From: Bombyx mori
Taxonomy: Eukaryota > Arthropoda > Insecta > Lepidoptera > Bombycidae
Direction of reading: 5' to 3'
Length of the DNA stretch: 64,000 nt
NCBI RefSeq assembly: GCF_030269925.1
Contig: NC_085119.1
Span: 17,643,001-17,707,000, forward strand
Part shown: positions 23,744-33,587 of the stretch, piece by piece
How the letters are laid out: the number at the start of each line of letters is the position of its first letter
How positions within the stretch are numbered: the first letter of the stretch is position 1
Translations under genes and position numbers: made by a program
The notes under the pieces: generated by a model
Database searches by the model: none
What the model saw: the letters and a program-made list of their open reading frames with translations, nothing else
Told to the model about the DNA's origin: nothing

Positions 23744-25351
23744 ATGGACCCCCCGGGAGATCCCGGGGGGACTCTTGCTTCTAATAGTTTTAATATTTTA
23801 CAAGTAAATGACGAATGTGACTTATCGTCAGTGCCCGCAGTGGCGCATAATGTTGTTGTCGAGCATGACGATTCTACTGTAGATACCGATTACTCCGGAC
23901 ATCAAACATCTGTAAATCGCAAACGTGCATCTCGCAGAATTTGTAGACACTGCAATAGGAAAAGGAGCAAGTGTGACTCGAAAGGCAACACCGTCTGCCA
24001 GTGCCAATGTGAGGAAAGTGGTCCTAATAAAGCCTTAAAGATTAATAGCTCTGTTCATGATCCAGTGTCTACTAATATATTTCCTAATCATCCGACTCAA
24101 ATGGAAAGTAATGATGTCACTCCTAGATTTATAGGAAGACATAAATATTGTGACTCGGATGCTGCCCCTTACGTCATTCATATTCAAAAACAAATACAGG
24201 CATCTAATGACAATACCATTTTGCACCCAATTTCTTTTGGCAAATTTTTGAAAAATTATTCTATTAAAAATATTGTTAATGGTAGTCTTAAGAGAATTGG
24301 TAGAAACAGGCTATCACTAACATTTGAAAATTTTAATGTGGCTAACAATTTCATGGATTTAGATATTTTAGAGAAGAATAAATATAGAGCATTCATTCCT
24401 ACCTTTCAAGTTACTCGCATGGGTATCGTTAGAAATATTCCTACAGAATGGTCTGAAGAAGAAATAATTAATAATATCAGTGTTCCGTTAGGTTGCGGAA
24501 AAATCCTAAAAATTAGGAGATTAAGAAGAAAAATCACTGTAAATGATAATAAAACTTTTATTGACACAGAATCCGTGGTAATAACATTTGATGGACAGGT
24601 TTTACCTAAAAGAGTATATATGTGTTTTACATCATTACCAGTTGATTTATACATTTATCCTACAGTTCAATGTTTTAATTGCTGTAGATTCGGTCATGTT
24701 AGAGCTCAGTGTAGATCGAAACCGCGTTGTTTTAAATGTGGTCAAGATCATACAGGAGATTCTTGTAATGTAGAGGAGGAAAATGTTTCCTGTTGTCTTT
24801 GTAACGGCTTACACTTTGCTATAAATAAGAAATGTCCAGAATTTGAAAGACAAAGGGCCATAAAGCAGACAATGGCGAACAGTTGTGTGTCATACTTGGA
24901 AGCATGTAAACTTCATCCTCCAGTGTATAAATCGTATGCTGATGTTCTTTCTTCAATTCCATCGGATCGTAAGAATCATTCAACGTTTCATGAATCTACT
25001 GCCCCCAGCCCAGTAATTGCCAGTAAAAGTCCATCGTCATATAAAAAAACAGTTTTTATGAAACCTCGATCTCCCTTTAAAGGTGATAAAGGTTTTGATC
25101 AAAGGGCCCATAGAAATCTTACAAGAGATTACGATGCTCCATCTCCTTCTAATGGCTGTGCTTTAAAATTTAATGAAAATTCCGAATCTCCTGTGGCTGA
25201 AATAATTATTGCTCTTATTAATTTACTTGCTCCTAATAACGCTACACCGTCCAACGCAGCTGATATCATAAGACAAATTTTAAACAAAACATACAATGGC
25301 TCCACAAATAAAAAAGATGATTCAGTGGAACTGTCGAAGTATTCTAAGTAA
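23744..25351 (+). CDS. LINE ORF1 (Gag-like nucleic-acid-binding protein)
   Basis: 535 residues from the first ATG. Central part (about 225-300) is RNA-binding-like (GIVRNIPTEWSEEEIINNI). Three zinc knuckles follow: CFNCCRFGHVRAQC, CFKCGQDHTGDSC and CCLCNGLHFAINKKC, the usual ORF1 arrangement in I/Jockey elements. An extra cysteine cluster (CRHCNRKRSKC) sits near residue 70. The protein would coat element RNA in the cytoplasm. The ATG at 23744 is chosen because the longer frame upstream has only a TTG start. Confidence 0.9.
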   Translation: MDPPGDPGGTLASNSFNILQVNDECDLSSVPAVAHNVVVEHDDSTVDTDYSGHQTSVNRKRASRRICRHCNRKRSKCDSKGNTVCQCQCEESGPNKALKINSSVHDPVSTNIFPNHPTQMESNDVTPRFIGRHKYCDSDAAPYVIHIQKQIQASNDNTILHPISFGKFLKNYSIKNIVNGSLKRIGRNRLSLTFENFNVANNFMDLDILEKNKYRAFIPTFQVTRMGIVRNIPTEWSEEEIINNISVPLGCGKILKIRRLRRKITVNDNKTFIDTESVVITFDGQVLPKRVYMCFTSLPVDLYIYPTVQCFNCCRFGHVRAQCRSKPRCFKCGQDHTGDSCNVEEENVSCCLCNGLHFAINKKCPEFERQRAIKQTMANSCVSYLEACKLHPPVYKSYADVLSSIPSDRKNHSTFHESTAPSPVIASKSPSSYKKTVFMKPRSPFKGDKGFDQRAHRNLTRDYDAPSPSNGCALKFNENSESPVAEIIIALINLLAPNNATPSNAADIIRQILNKTYNGSTNKKDDSVELSKYSK

Positions 25352-28300
25352 AAAGTCTGATCTCATTCACTTAATAAATAAACACTCTCCAATCATAGTT
25401 TCTTTACAGGAAACATGGTTGAAAAGTATATATCCTTTCAAAATCAAAGGATATACCTGTATCCGTGAAGATCGTATTGACGGGTACAGTGGTGTTGCTC
25501 TTCTTGTAAATAGTGTTCTTAGCTTTAAACTTGTAGATATACCTGATCATAGTTTTGGTTTATCCATTATTGCGGTCATTGTAAATAATATATGTATAGT
25601 TAGTGTATATATTCCCCACCCTTCTGTAGAGATTTACAAAGAGTTTATAACTATTATTTTGAATCTTCCTAGACCAATCATAATAATGGGTGATTTTAAT
25701 GCTCACCATCAAACATGGGGAAGCTCAATATCTAATGAATTTGGAGATATAATTCTTGATTTTGTTAATGAACAGAATTTGTGTATTTTAAATTCTGGAA
25801 GTCCAACTCGTAGAACTGGTCCTGATCAAATTGTTAGTGCTCCTGATATATCTATTTCCTCCCCATCTCTGGTGCCGTCTTTGTCCTGGAAAACATTAAA
25901 ATTAAGTTATGGAAGTGACCACTATCCTATTATTATTTCATTTTCACACAATAACATAGTAATTAAGGATCATTCTAAACATAAGTCTACAATAAAGTAC
26001 AACCTATCTCAAGTAACAGATGAGGATTGGAAAACGTTTCAATCGCGTTTGGATATTAAACTTGCCAACTGTGAAAATATTAATAACTTAGATTCTGATG
26101 CACAAGCAAAAATTTTAGCTTCTGCTTTTATAGAAACAGCTGATGAAGTTTTCCCTTCTAAAAGCCCTTCTGGTATTTTTATTCCTTCTCCTCCTTGGTG
26201 GGACCGGGAGTGCACTCAGGCGGTAAAGGAGAGAAAAGCAGCCGAATTATTATATTTAGAAGAAACTATTACAGAAAATTTTGATATTCTAACAGAAAGA
26301 ATCAATAGTACTCGGAATCTTTTATTAAAAAAGAAACGAGAAGGTTTTAAAAAATTTTGTGCTTCGATTTGTCCTAATATCTCACCTTCTGAAGTATGGA
26401 ACCAAATAAGAAGATTTAGATCTGCATATAAAGAAAATACAGTCAAAGACTTGCCTTATGATCTGGCTGACAAGTTTCTTGATAAATTAGCTCCCCCTTA
26501 TGTTCCAGAAGAATGTTTAGTTCTTATCCCGTCTGTCCTTCCTTTCTCATGTTCAGATCCAGTTTCAGATTTTGATTTACCTTTTTCATTTAATGAACTG
26601 AAGGGGGTAATCTCGAATCTTAAGGACTCTGCTCCAGGTGATGATAAGATTCCTTATTCTTTCTTTGTCCATTTGAGTGATTCTAGTCTCACATATTACC
26701 TCAACCTTATAAATTCTATGTTCATTACATGTGTTATCCCAGAGTCATGGAAAAAACAAATTATTTTACCCATTCTCAAACCGGGTAAATCTTCATCAGA
26801 TGTATTGTCATACAGACCCATAGCTCTCACATCTGTAATGTTGAAAATTTTAGAACATTTAATTAAAATTAGACTAGAATGGTTTGTGGAAAGTAACAGT
26901 TTACTCAGTGACAGTCAAAACGGATTTAGAAGGGGTAAAAGCACAATGGACAATCTTGCTATCTTTATAGTGGATATTTTGGTAGCTTTCTCAAACTCTG
27001 AATCTATTGTAGCTGGATTTCTGGATATTTCCGCTGCATATGATAATGTACATATTCCTACACTGCTTTACAAATTACAGAAAATAAGGGTTCCTGTTAG
27101 ACTTGCTAACTTGATTATTACTATAATGTCAAATCGAACTATCATTTTAAACTCTACCTCTTCAGATTCACAACAATCTAGAACTTTATGGAGAGGTCTT
27201 CCTCAAGGATCTGTGTTAAGTCCAATTTTATACAATATATACACTTGTGATTTGGAAGAGACCCTTGGAAATCAAGTAAGAATTCTTCAATATGCTGATG
27301 ACCTCCTTATGTACACTTGCAATAAAGACATACATAAAGCTTGCTTATCCCTTAGGAATTCATTTCTAACTCTTAAATCTTGGTTAGATAATAATGGACT
27401 TTCCCTTTCTGCCTCCAAAAGTTCTATTGTTGTATTCTCTAGAAAACGTTCTCTTCCTCCAATTAGTATATTGTATGAGAATGAATTAATTTCTGTAAAT
27501 AGTCATGTTAAATTTTTAGGTTTAATTTTAGATTCAAAATTGAATGGAATTCAACATTGTAATTACATTACAAACAAGTGTTTGAGTAATATGAATATCT
27601 TACGTTCTCTTGCCGGTGTATGGTGGGGTGCCCACCCATTCAATTTAAAACTTTTATATAATGCCATAGTAAGATCAGTTTTAGATTATGGTACTTTTTT
27701 ACTTCAACCAGGGGATGTGAATGCTTTCAAAAAACTAGACACTATACAGTCTAAGTCACTCAGAATTATCACTGGAGCCATGAAATCTAGTCCTGTTACA
27801 GCATTACAGGTAGAATGTGTTGATCCTCCTCTTCATTTGAGACGTCAATATTTATCTGATAAATTCGTTTTCAAATCCCTACAAATTCAAAATAATCACA
27901 TTATTACCAAACTTAAAACTTTAAATGAACTCATAGAATACTCTTCATTTTGGAAACATAAACAGTTACCATGTTTAATAATTAGCTACAGAAAATATTT
28001 GTCTATTCAAACTCCAACTAATCACTCTCATATTTTCCCTCTATTTTGTGTAAACTATATGGCATTGATTTTAAAACCGGATATTCATCTTGACATGGGT
28101 ATTTCTAAGTATCAACCCCAACCAAATACTAACTTTAATTTTGTAATAGACCAAGACTGGAATGACTATAACCATATATATACAGATGCTTCCAAACACC
28201 CTCAAGGTTGTGTTGGTGTAGGAGTCTACCATTCGCAATCAAAAATAGTTGAAAAGATAAAATTACCATCTGAAACATCAGTGTTCACTGGTGAATGTTT

Positions 28301-29030
28301 TGGAATATACAAGGCCATAGAATACATTTTGATATTCAAACTAAAGAAAACTTTAATACTAACCGATTCAAAGAGTTCTTTACAGGCTCTTGCAAAATTT
28401 CCTTTTAAATCTCAACCGATTTACCCTATTCTCTTAGACTGTAGAAACCTGTTAATGAAATGTATGGATCAAAATCTTACAGTATCATTTGTATGGATAC
28501 CTAGCCATTGCGGAATTAAAGGAAATGAAATAGTTGATAGAATTGCAAACGAGGCTATCAATTGTGGTGATATTTATTATTTCAAAAATTATAGTCATGA
28601 TTTAGTTAGCCTTCCTAAAACATATTTGAATAATGCTTGGAGTGCACAGTGGTATAATGGCGTTAAAGCAAAATATTACCGAAGGGTACAACCAACCATT
28701 CCTTCCAAACCATGGTTCTACAAATATAATTTTAAACGCCACGAGACTTCCAGTTTGATACGGATGAGATTAGGCCACACGTGTAGTCCGGCACATCTAG
28801 CGACGATCGGAGTGCTGGATAGCAGTAAGTGTGAGTGCGGTGCGGACATTGGCGATTTAAATCACATTATTCTTTCATGTCCCCTTTTTGATCATTCACT
28901 TCTTTATAGTTCTTTATCATCACTTAGTATTCCTTTTCCTATATCTGTACCTTATTTATTACATACAGTAGACCCAGTTATTTATAAAATTATTATCTTA
29001 TTCCTCAACAGTTTTAACCTAAAATTATAA
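25296..29030 (+). CDS. LINE ORF2: endonuclease, reverse transcriptase, RNase H
   Basis: 1,244 residues. APE-type endonuclease in the first ~230 (IQWNCRSI, LQETWLK, MGDFNAHHQTWG, GSDHYPIIISF). Reverse transcriptase about 470-760 (YRPIALTSVMLKILEHLI, NGFRRGKSTMDN, GLPQGSVLSPILYNIY, catalytic YADDLLMYT near 665). RNase H about 950-1085 with its acidic set (YTDASK, GECFGIYKA, LTDSKSSLQAL, WIPSHCGIKGNEIVDRIANE). A C-terminal CECG…H…C cluster follows. It overlaps ORF1 by 56 nt in another frame. No stop or frameshift; all catalytic signatures are present, so it may be functional. Confidence 0.92.
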   Translation: MAPQIKKMIQWNCRSILSKKSDLIHLINKHSPIIVSLQETWLKSIYPFKIKGYTCIREDRIDGYSGVALLVNSVLSFKLVDIPDHSFGLSIIAVIVNNICIVSVYIPHPSVEIYKEFITIILNLPRPIIIMGDFNAHHQTWGSSISNEFGDIILDFVNEQNLCILNSGSPTRRTGPDQIVSAPDISISSPSLVPSLSWKTLKLSYGSDHYPIIISFSHNNIVIKDHSKHKSTIKYNLSQVTDEDWKTFQSRLDIKLANCENINNLDSDAQAKILASAFIETADEVFPSKSPSGIFIPSPPWWDRECTQAVKERKAAELLYLEETITENFDILTERINSTRNLLLKKKREGFKKFCASICPNISPSEVWNQIRRFRSAYKENTVKDLPYDLADKFLDKLAPPYVPEECLVLIPSVLPFSCSDPVSDFDLPFSFNELKGVISNLKDSAPGDDKIPYSFFVHLSDSSLTYYLNLINSMFITCVIPESWKKQIILPILKPGKSSSDVLSYRPIALTSVMLKILEHLIKIRLEWFVESNSLLSDSQNGFRRGKSTMDNLAIFIVDILVAFSNSESIVAGFLDISAAYDNVHIPTLLYKLQKIRVPVRLANLIITIMSNRTIILNSTSSDSQQSRTLWRGLPQGSVLSPILYNIYTCDLEETLGNQVRILQYADDLLMYTCNKDIHKACLSLRNSFLTLKSWLDNNGLSLSASKSSIVVFSRKRSLPPISILYENELISVNSHVKFLGLILDSKLNGIQHCNYITNKCLSNMNILRSLAGVWWGAHPFNLKLLYNAIVRSVLDYGTFLLQPGDVNAFKKLDTIQSKSLRIITGAMKSSPVTALQVECVDPPLHLRRQYLSDKFVFKSLQIQNNHIITKLKTLNELIEYSSFWKHKQLPCLIISYRKYLSIQTPTNHSHIFPLFCVNYMALILKPDIHLDMGISKYQPQPNTNFNFVIDQDWNDYNHIYTDASKHPQGCVGVGVYHSQSKIVEKIKLPSETSVFTGECFGIYKAIEYILIFKLKKTLILTDSKSSLQALAKFPFKSQPIYPILLDCRNLLMKCMDQNLTVSFVWIPSHCGIKGNEIVDRIANEAINCGDIYYFKNYSHDLVSLPKTYLNNAWSAQWYNGVKAKYYRRVQPTIPSKPWFYKYNFKRHETSSLIRMRLGHTCSPAHLATIGVLDSSKCECGADIGDLNHIILSCPLFDHSLLYSSLSSLSIPFPISVPYLLHTVDPVIYKIIILFLNSFNLKL

Positions 29031-29567
29031 TTATATATATTATTTATTCTTCCTAATTATATTAATCCTAATCCAATTTTCCTGCCTAAACCTTATCTAA
29101 CTTATATTTTCTGATTTGATTTTTGCTTCCTAACCTTTATTTTGAAAGTGGCAAATAACACTTGGTGTTGGGTCCAAAAAGAAAAAAAAAAAAAAAAAAA
29201 AATGTAGGTACTATTAGATTTAAAAATTTAATTATTGTTAATGATTTTGGTATGTACCTACATATGGATCTAGTTATTTAACTATCTATTTATCATTATT
29301 AATGTTTTTAATTAGATAAAAAACAATATTGTTATTGATCAATCTATTTATCAATATTAATGATTTTGATTTAGATAAAAACAATATTGTTATTGATCAA
29401 AATCATTATTAATTTAATTAAATATTCCAATATGTTTGTGTTATAATGCAAAAATGTGACGCCAAAAGGCTCAAGAGAAAACTTGCAACCTACATAACAA
29501 TAATAATCTTCATAATTATTATCAAAAAGTATGTATGTATAGACTACAGGGTTTTATTGTTGTAGAC

Positions 29568-29890
29568 CTAGGGTACCCAGCTGGTACATAGGCCCCTCAC
29601 AAGTTGTCTCCACTTGACCCTGCCTTGCGCCAGCTCCTTACGATAACTCCAGGTCATGCCGGCAGTTCTCATCTTGCTCTCAACGGTGTGTCGCCAATGT
29701 GTATACAAATGTGCCACCAGATCTTCACCTACTACGCAGTGGCCCCTCAAACGCGATCGATGCTGCATTGATTCTGCTGCTCCGTCGTGTGGCCTATCCA
29801 ACGCTATTTCCAGTTGGCAATGTCTTGCACGATGGGGACCTGGTCACATTCAGTCCAGAGATCTTCATTAGAGATAGTGTTTAGCCAAAA
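29568..29890 (-). pseudogene. RTE-type LINE ORF2 C-terminal fragment
   Basis: Minus strand codes HWRHTVESKMRTAGMTWSYR and KELAQGRVKWRQLVRGLC then TSWVP, matching the C-terminal end typical of RTE-like LINE proteins. Related sequence is at 59.5-59.8 kb. Truncated, no TSD recognised. Confidence 0.65.
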
Positions 29891-30003
29891 TATGCGGAAT
29901 ATCGACCTCAAGGTCTTATTTACAAACAAAATTAATAAGGGTACATTATTAAAATTACAGCTTTTACTGTTCCAGTTTTAAGCTTTAAAAATCTAACAAC
30001 AAG

Positions 30004-30081
30004 ATGAAAACTCCCATAACAGTACTGCAAGAAATGATGATGAAACTTGGACAGATTCCAGAGTATGAATGTGTTGCTCAG
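30004..30081 (+). CDS. r2d2: r2d2-like exon 1
   Basis: 26 codons starting MKTPITVLQEMM, the first helix of dsRBD1. Donor CAG|gtatga. AT-rich compared with exons 3-4. Confidence 0.75.
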
Positions 30082-33006
30082 GTATGAATGTGGGTAATTA
30101 AAATTGAACCTCACCTTAAATTGGTGTTATTTTGTAGACAGATGGGCAAACAATTAACCTTATAGTGACTGGTCACAGTAGTTCTGGGAAATCAGCAATT
30201 CCCAGAGCACAGACTAGCAACTGCCTGCCTCTGAAAGGTCTTCTCAAATTTTGAATAAAAAGTTGCAGCAGGTGTGCTGCTTAAAATGATATACACAATC
30301 ATGTCATACTTGCACAGAACACTCATACACCATTTTCCATTAGATGAAATTTATGGTCTGCATTTAAAGGGAATATGCTTTGCTGCAAAAATATACACAT
30401 ATTTTTTAAGCCTGAAATGTACATTTATTTTCAAAAGTGGTAAAGGTATGACTAGATGGGAGTATTGAGAGAAGCATAATATTATCTTAATAAAGCATAA
30501 TTTGATGTTTGGCAGTTAACAAGACAAATAATTTAATTTCTGAATGTCGTGATATTCCCACAGTCAGGGCCCCAACACCAGGCCACATTTGAGTTCCGCT
30601 GTAAGGCTTTAGGTGAGTCTGTCTCTGCTTCTGCACGATCAAAGAGGGAAGCAAAGCAGGAAGCAGCCCGTGCCATGCTGTTGTGTCTTTCTACAATAGG
30701 TCACCGTGTACCCCCACCATTTGCTACTGAATTTACACAACCCTCTCATGTAAGTAACATCTCAATTATCCAACTGATATAAATTTTTTTTATTGCTTAG
30801 ATGGGTGGACGAACTCACAGCCCACCTGGTGTTAAGTGGTTACTGGAGCCCATAGACATCTACAACGTAAATGCACCACACACCTACAAATATAAGTTCT
30901 AAGGTCTCAAGTACAGTTACAACGGCTGCCCCACCCTTCAAACCGAAACGCATTACTGCTTCACGGCAGAAATAGGTGGGGCAGTGGTACCTACCCGCGC
31001 GGACTCACAAGAGATCCTACCACCAGTAATTACGCAAATTATAATTTTGCGGGTGTAATAAAATTACACGACGTTATTCCTTCATTGTGGAAGTCAATTG
31101 TGAACATTTGTTAAGTATGTTCGTTCATTAGAAAAATTGGTACCCGCCTGAGATTCGAACACCGGTGCATCGCTAAATACGAATGCACCAGACGTCTTAT
31201 CCTTTAGGCCACTTTGAATTATAACTAAAGATATACATACTCTCTGTAAAATGTACCATAGTACATCATTACATCTGTTATTGAAAGGCGATTGCATGCA
31301 GCATGCGAATGTTGCGATGGATGTGTGGAGTAACGAGAATGGATAGAATACGGAATGAATATGTTAGAGGAAGTCTGAAAGTGGCACCTGTGACAGAGAA
31401 GTTGAGAAGTGCGCATTTGGGATGGTATGGACATGTGATGAGACGAAATGAAAATGAGGTTGGTAAGAAAATGTTAACTATAAATGTAGAAGGATATAGA
31501 CGAAGGGGTACACCTAAGAAGAAATGGATGGATTGCGTGAAAGACGATATGGGTAAGAGGGGAGTGAGCGAAGAAATGGTATATGATAGAAGAGTATGGA
31601 AGGAGAAAACATGTTGCGCCGACCCCAGGTAACTGGAAGAAGGGCAGGATAATGGTGATGATGATGAGTTACATCTGTTATCGTGGTTATAAATGGCTTC
31701 ATAAATTATGTACTCTGTAGTGATGGTATTTGTTCTAGTTTTAATAAAAGGGATTGCTAAGCGCAGGTTGTATAAAGACAGACACACAGTGAGCTGACTT
31801 GTTACCCAACACATGTGTATTATGTTTTATTATTTTATTCAAAATTCACTAAATAAAATAATAAAACATAATATACTCATATCAAGCAACACCTTATGCT
31901 GGGGAGTAATCCTTCATATAAATGCCTTTTTGTTATGAAATATTGCGTGTTCACAAAACAATTTCCATGTAAAAAGTCAAATCAAGCTGTAGTGTATTAA
32001 AGAAATAATAAAACGTAGTAGTATGTATGTCCTATTCAAACTAGAATGCTTGATTGCTTTGTTGCTGCAACGTCTGTTTTCAGTTCCGTTTTTTTACCCT
32101 TCTGTTCATTATCTTGCCTGTCGCTGCCATGTCCACATTTTAAACTCATTACGACGACTGTATTTACTTCCAGAGTAACCAATCGGCTGGCGAGTGCTCC
32201 GAGGGCAAAGCGCCCACAGTGGACAGTCGCAGCTATGTGGCGCTGCTGAAGGAGCTGTGCGAGGAGTACAAGCTGCCGGGCGTGGAGTACGCGCTGGTGG
32301 CGGACACTGGGCCCGCGCACATGCGCCTGTTCAGCGTGCGCGCCAGCATCGGCCTGCACTCGCGCGACGCCAGCGGCACCACCAAGCGACAGGCGCGACA
32401 AAAAGCCGCAGCCGACCTCTACTTGTTCCTGCGTGAAAACCTCTCGCGTCTCACTCATGATTTCGTTGAGGTACTTAAAACTTCTGTCCAATGGACCCTC
32501 ATTCTTATCACATTACATTGATCATCAACTGTAACGGTCCACAGGAACAAGCGCTGGTGCGAGCCCACGAGCGCGCCATGGAGCGGTTGGTGGAGACCAC
32601 TCCCGCGCCCTGGAAGCCGGACCTCGGCCAGCGCGTCTCCGAGTACCATTACGGCCTCATCTCGCACACGGGTGAGTGCACCGCGCGCTCCAGGCGACGC
32701 CTCCCTGTAGTGCTTGATCAGTGCTTGAGACGCGCGATGGTTGACACAGATCCCGAAAAACGCATGGCGGCTCGAGCCGTGCTATCCGAGACGGACGACA
32801 TAGAGGAGGCGGCTGAGCGCGCGGCCGCGGCGCTGGAGCTGCAGACGTGCTGGGAGACCCTCGACCCGCTCCACGTGCTGAAGCTAGATGCGGCCCCGGC
32901 TCTAGCCTTCAGCGGACACTCGCGCGCGGACGCGGCCCGGGCGGCTCTGCGGTACCTGCGCCGAGCCCTGCGCGACGTCTCCCCTCCGCCGCCCGCCGCT
33001 CTGTGA
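30004..33006 (+). CDS. r2d2: R2D2-like double-stranded-RNA-binding protein
   Basis: Four exons: 30004-30081, 30564-30749, 32174-32470, 32545-33006, all phase 0 with GT-AG borders, giving 340 residues. A first dsRNA-binding domain (residues 1 to ~75; PITVLQEMMMKLG, YECVAQ, SKREAKQEAARAML) is followed by a second at about 104-172 (YVALLKELCEEYKLPGVEY, TTKRQARQKAAADLYLFL). The C-terminal ~40 residues (LKLDAAPALAFSGHSRADAA, RAALRYLRRAL) look like the degenerate third domain. R2D2 partners Dicer-2 to load siRNA into Argonaute-2. Loquacious is the alternative, but its usual linker and third domain differ; I favour R2D2. The ATG at 30004 starts directly at the first domain; any upstream exon would be non-coding. 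Exons 3-4 are much richer in GC than exons 1-2. Confidence 0.75.
30564..30749 (+). CDS. r2d2: r2d2-like exon 2
   Basis: 62 codons after acceptor ttcccacag, donor CAT|gtaagt. Completes dsRBD1, including the lysine-rich second helix that contacts the RNA backbone. Confidence 0.8.
30784..31212 (-). repeat. Bm1 SINE in r2d2-like intron 2
   Basis: Near-complete reversed copy: T-run, GGGTGGACGAACTCACAGCC, CTTCAAACCGAAACGCATTA, through GATTCGAACACCGGTGCATC to CCTTTAGGCCAC. Confidence 0.87.
31282..31668 (+). mobile_element. 5'-truncated RTE-like LINE fragment with TSD
   Basis: Codes MLRWMCGVTRMDRIRNEYVR, HLGWYGHVMRRNENEVGKK and GTPKKKWMDCVKDDMGKRG, the C-terminal block of RTE-type ORF2, then a GATGATGATGA-type 3' tail. 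Flanked by the 13-bp duplication TTACATCTGTTAT (31269-31281, 31669-31681). It lies in intron 2 of the r2d2-like gene, same strand. Confidence 0.8.
32174..32470 (+). CDS. r2d2: r2d2-like exon 3
   Basis: 99 codons after acceptor ttacttccag, donor GAG|gtactt. Carries the linker and all of dsRBD2. Confidence 0.82.
32545..33006 (+). CDS. r2d2: r2d2-like exon 4 (C-terminus)
   Basis: 153 codons plus TGA after acceptor ggtccacag (intron of only 74 bp). Contains an acidic middle and the dsRBD3-like end. The TGA falls in the first unit of a minisatellite. An in-frame 39-nt intron-like stretch lies at 32672-32710 (see findings). Confidence 0.8.
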   Translation, partial: EQALVRAHERAMERLVETTPAPWKPDLGQRVSEYHYGLISHTGECTARSRRRLPVVLDQCLRRAMVDTDPEKRMAARAVLSETDDIEEAAERAAAALELQTCWETLDPLHVLKLDAAPALAFSGHSRADAARAALRYLRRALRDVSPPPPAAL

Positions 33007-33242
33007 CCGCGCTGTGACCGCACTGTGACCGCGCTGTGACCGCACTGTGACCGCGCTGTGACCGCACTGTGACCGCGCTGTGACCGCACTGTGACCGCGC
33101 TGTGACCGCACTGTGACCGCGCTGTGACCGCACTGTGACCGCGCTGTGACCGCACTGTGACCGCGCTGTGACCGCACTGTGACCGCGCTGTGACCGCACT
33201 GTGACCGCGCTGTGACCGCACTGTGACCGCGCTGTGACCGCA
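33001..33242 (+). repeat. Perfect minisatellite, 22 x 11 bp (11 x 22 bp)
   Basis: Alternating monomers CTGTGACCGCG and CTGTGACCGCA, 22 in a row with no substitution that I can see, followed by CTGAGCG. The r2d2-like stop codon (33004-33006) is inside monomer 1. The reverse strand stays open in several frames only because of the repeat. Confidence 0.97.
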
Positions 33243-33315
33243 CTGAGCGTTTCGTAAGGTCGTTCACGCATCTAAGCATTTTAAAAAATGATTTTGCAAA
33301 ACAGACGAGACAGCA

Positions 33316-33321
33316 AATAAA
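33316..33321 (+). terminator. Polyadenylation signal of the r2d2-like gene
   Basis: AATAAA 310 nt after the stop codon and about 75 nt beyond the minisatellite, in AT-rich sequence. Confidence 0.55.
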
Positions 33322-33587
33322 ATTAAAGTTAATAATGAAAAAAGGAGTCCTATTTTATTATATATTATCTACCTAAGAAAATTATAAGTTTATCACATGG
33401 CTAGATGATTTTTTTGTAATCTTGCTGTGTAATAAAAACGTGTAATGTTGCTTCTGTAATAAAAACTAATATTTTCAACTGTAATTTTTTTTTATTAAGC
33501 TTCTTGAGCGTCATCTAACCTAAAACTTAAAAATCGAATACAGTCAAATGAAGTTAGGTAAAAAACCATGAACTTCCATGAACCATG

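Larger units (their letters stand above)
23567..29199 (+). mobile_element. Apparently intact I-group LINE, 5.6 kb
   Basis: Non-LTR retrotransposon with a 177-bp 5' UTR, ORF1 (23744-25351), ORF2 (25296-29030), a short 3' UTR and a poly(A) tail (about 29176-29199). A 12-bp target duplication surrounds it. RNase H follows the reverse transcriptase in ORF2, which is the I-type layout and unlike Jockey. Both ORFs are open over their whole length. Base composition is AT-rich, unlike the GC-rich LINE at 21.4-22.7 kb. Confidence 0.9.

Noticed and set aside
32718..33279. Long open frames on the minus strand (125-167 codons of repeated SQRGHSAVTVR)
   Set aside because: They are produced by the perfect 11-bp minisatellite, which lacks stops on that strand, and by the opposite strand of the r2d2-like exon.
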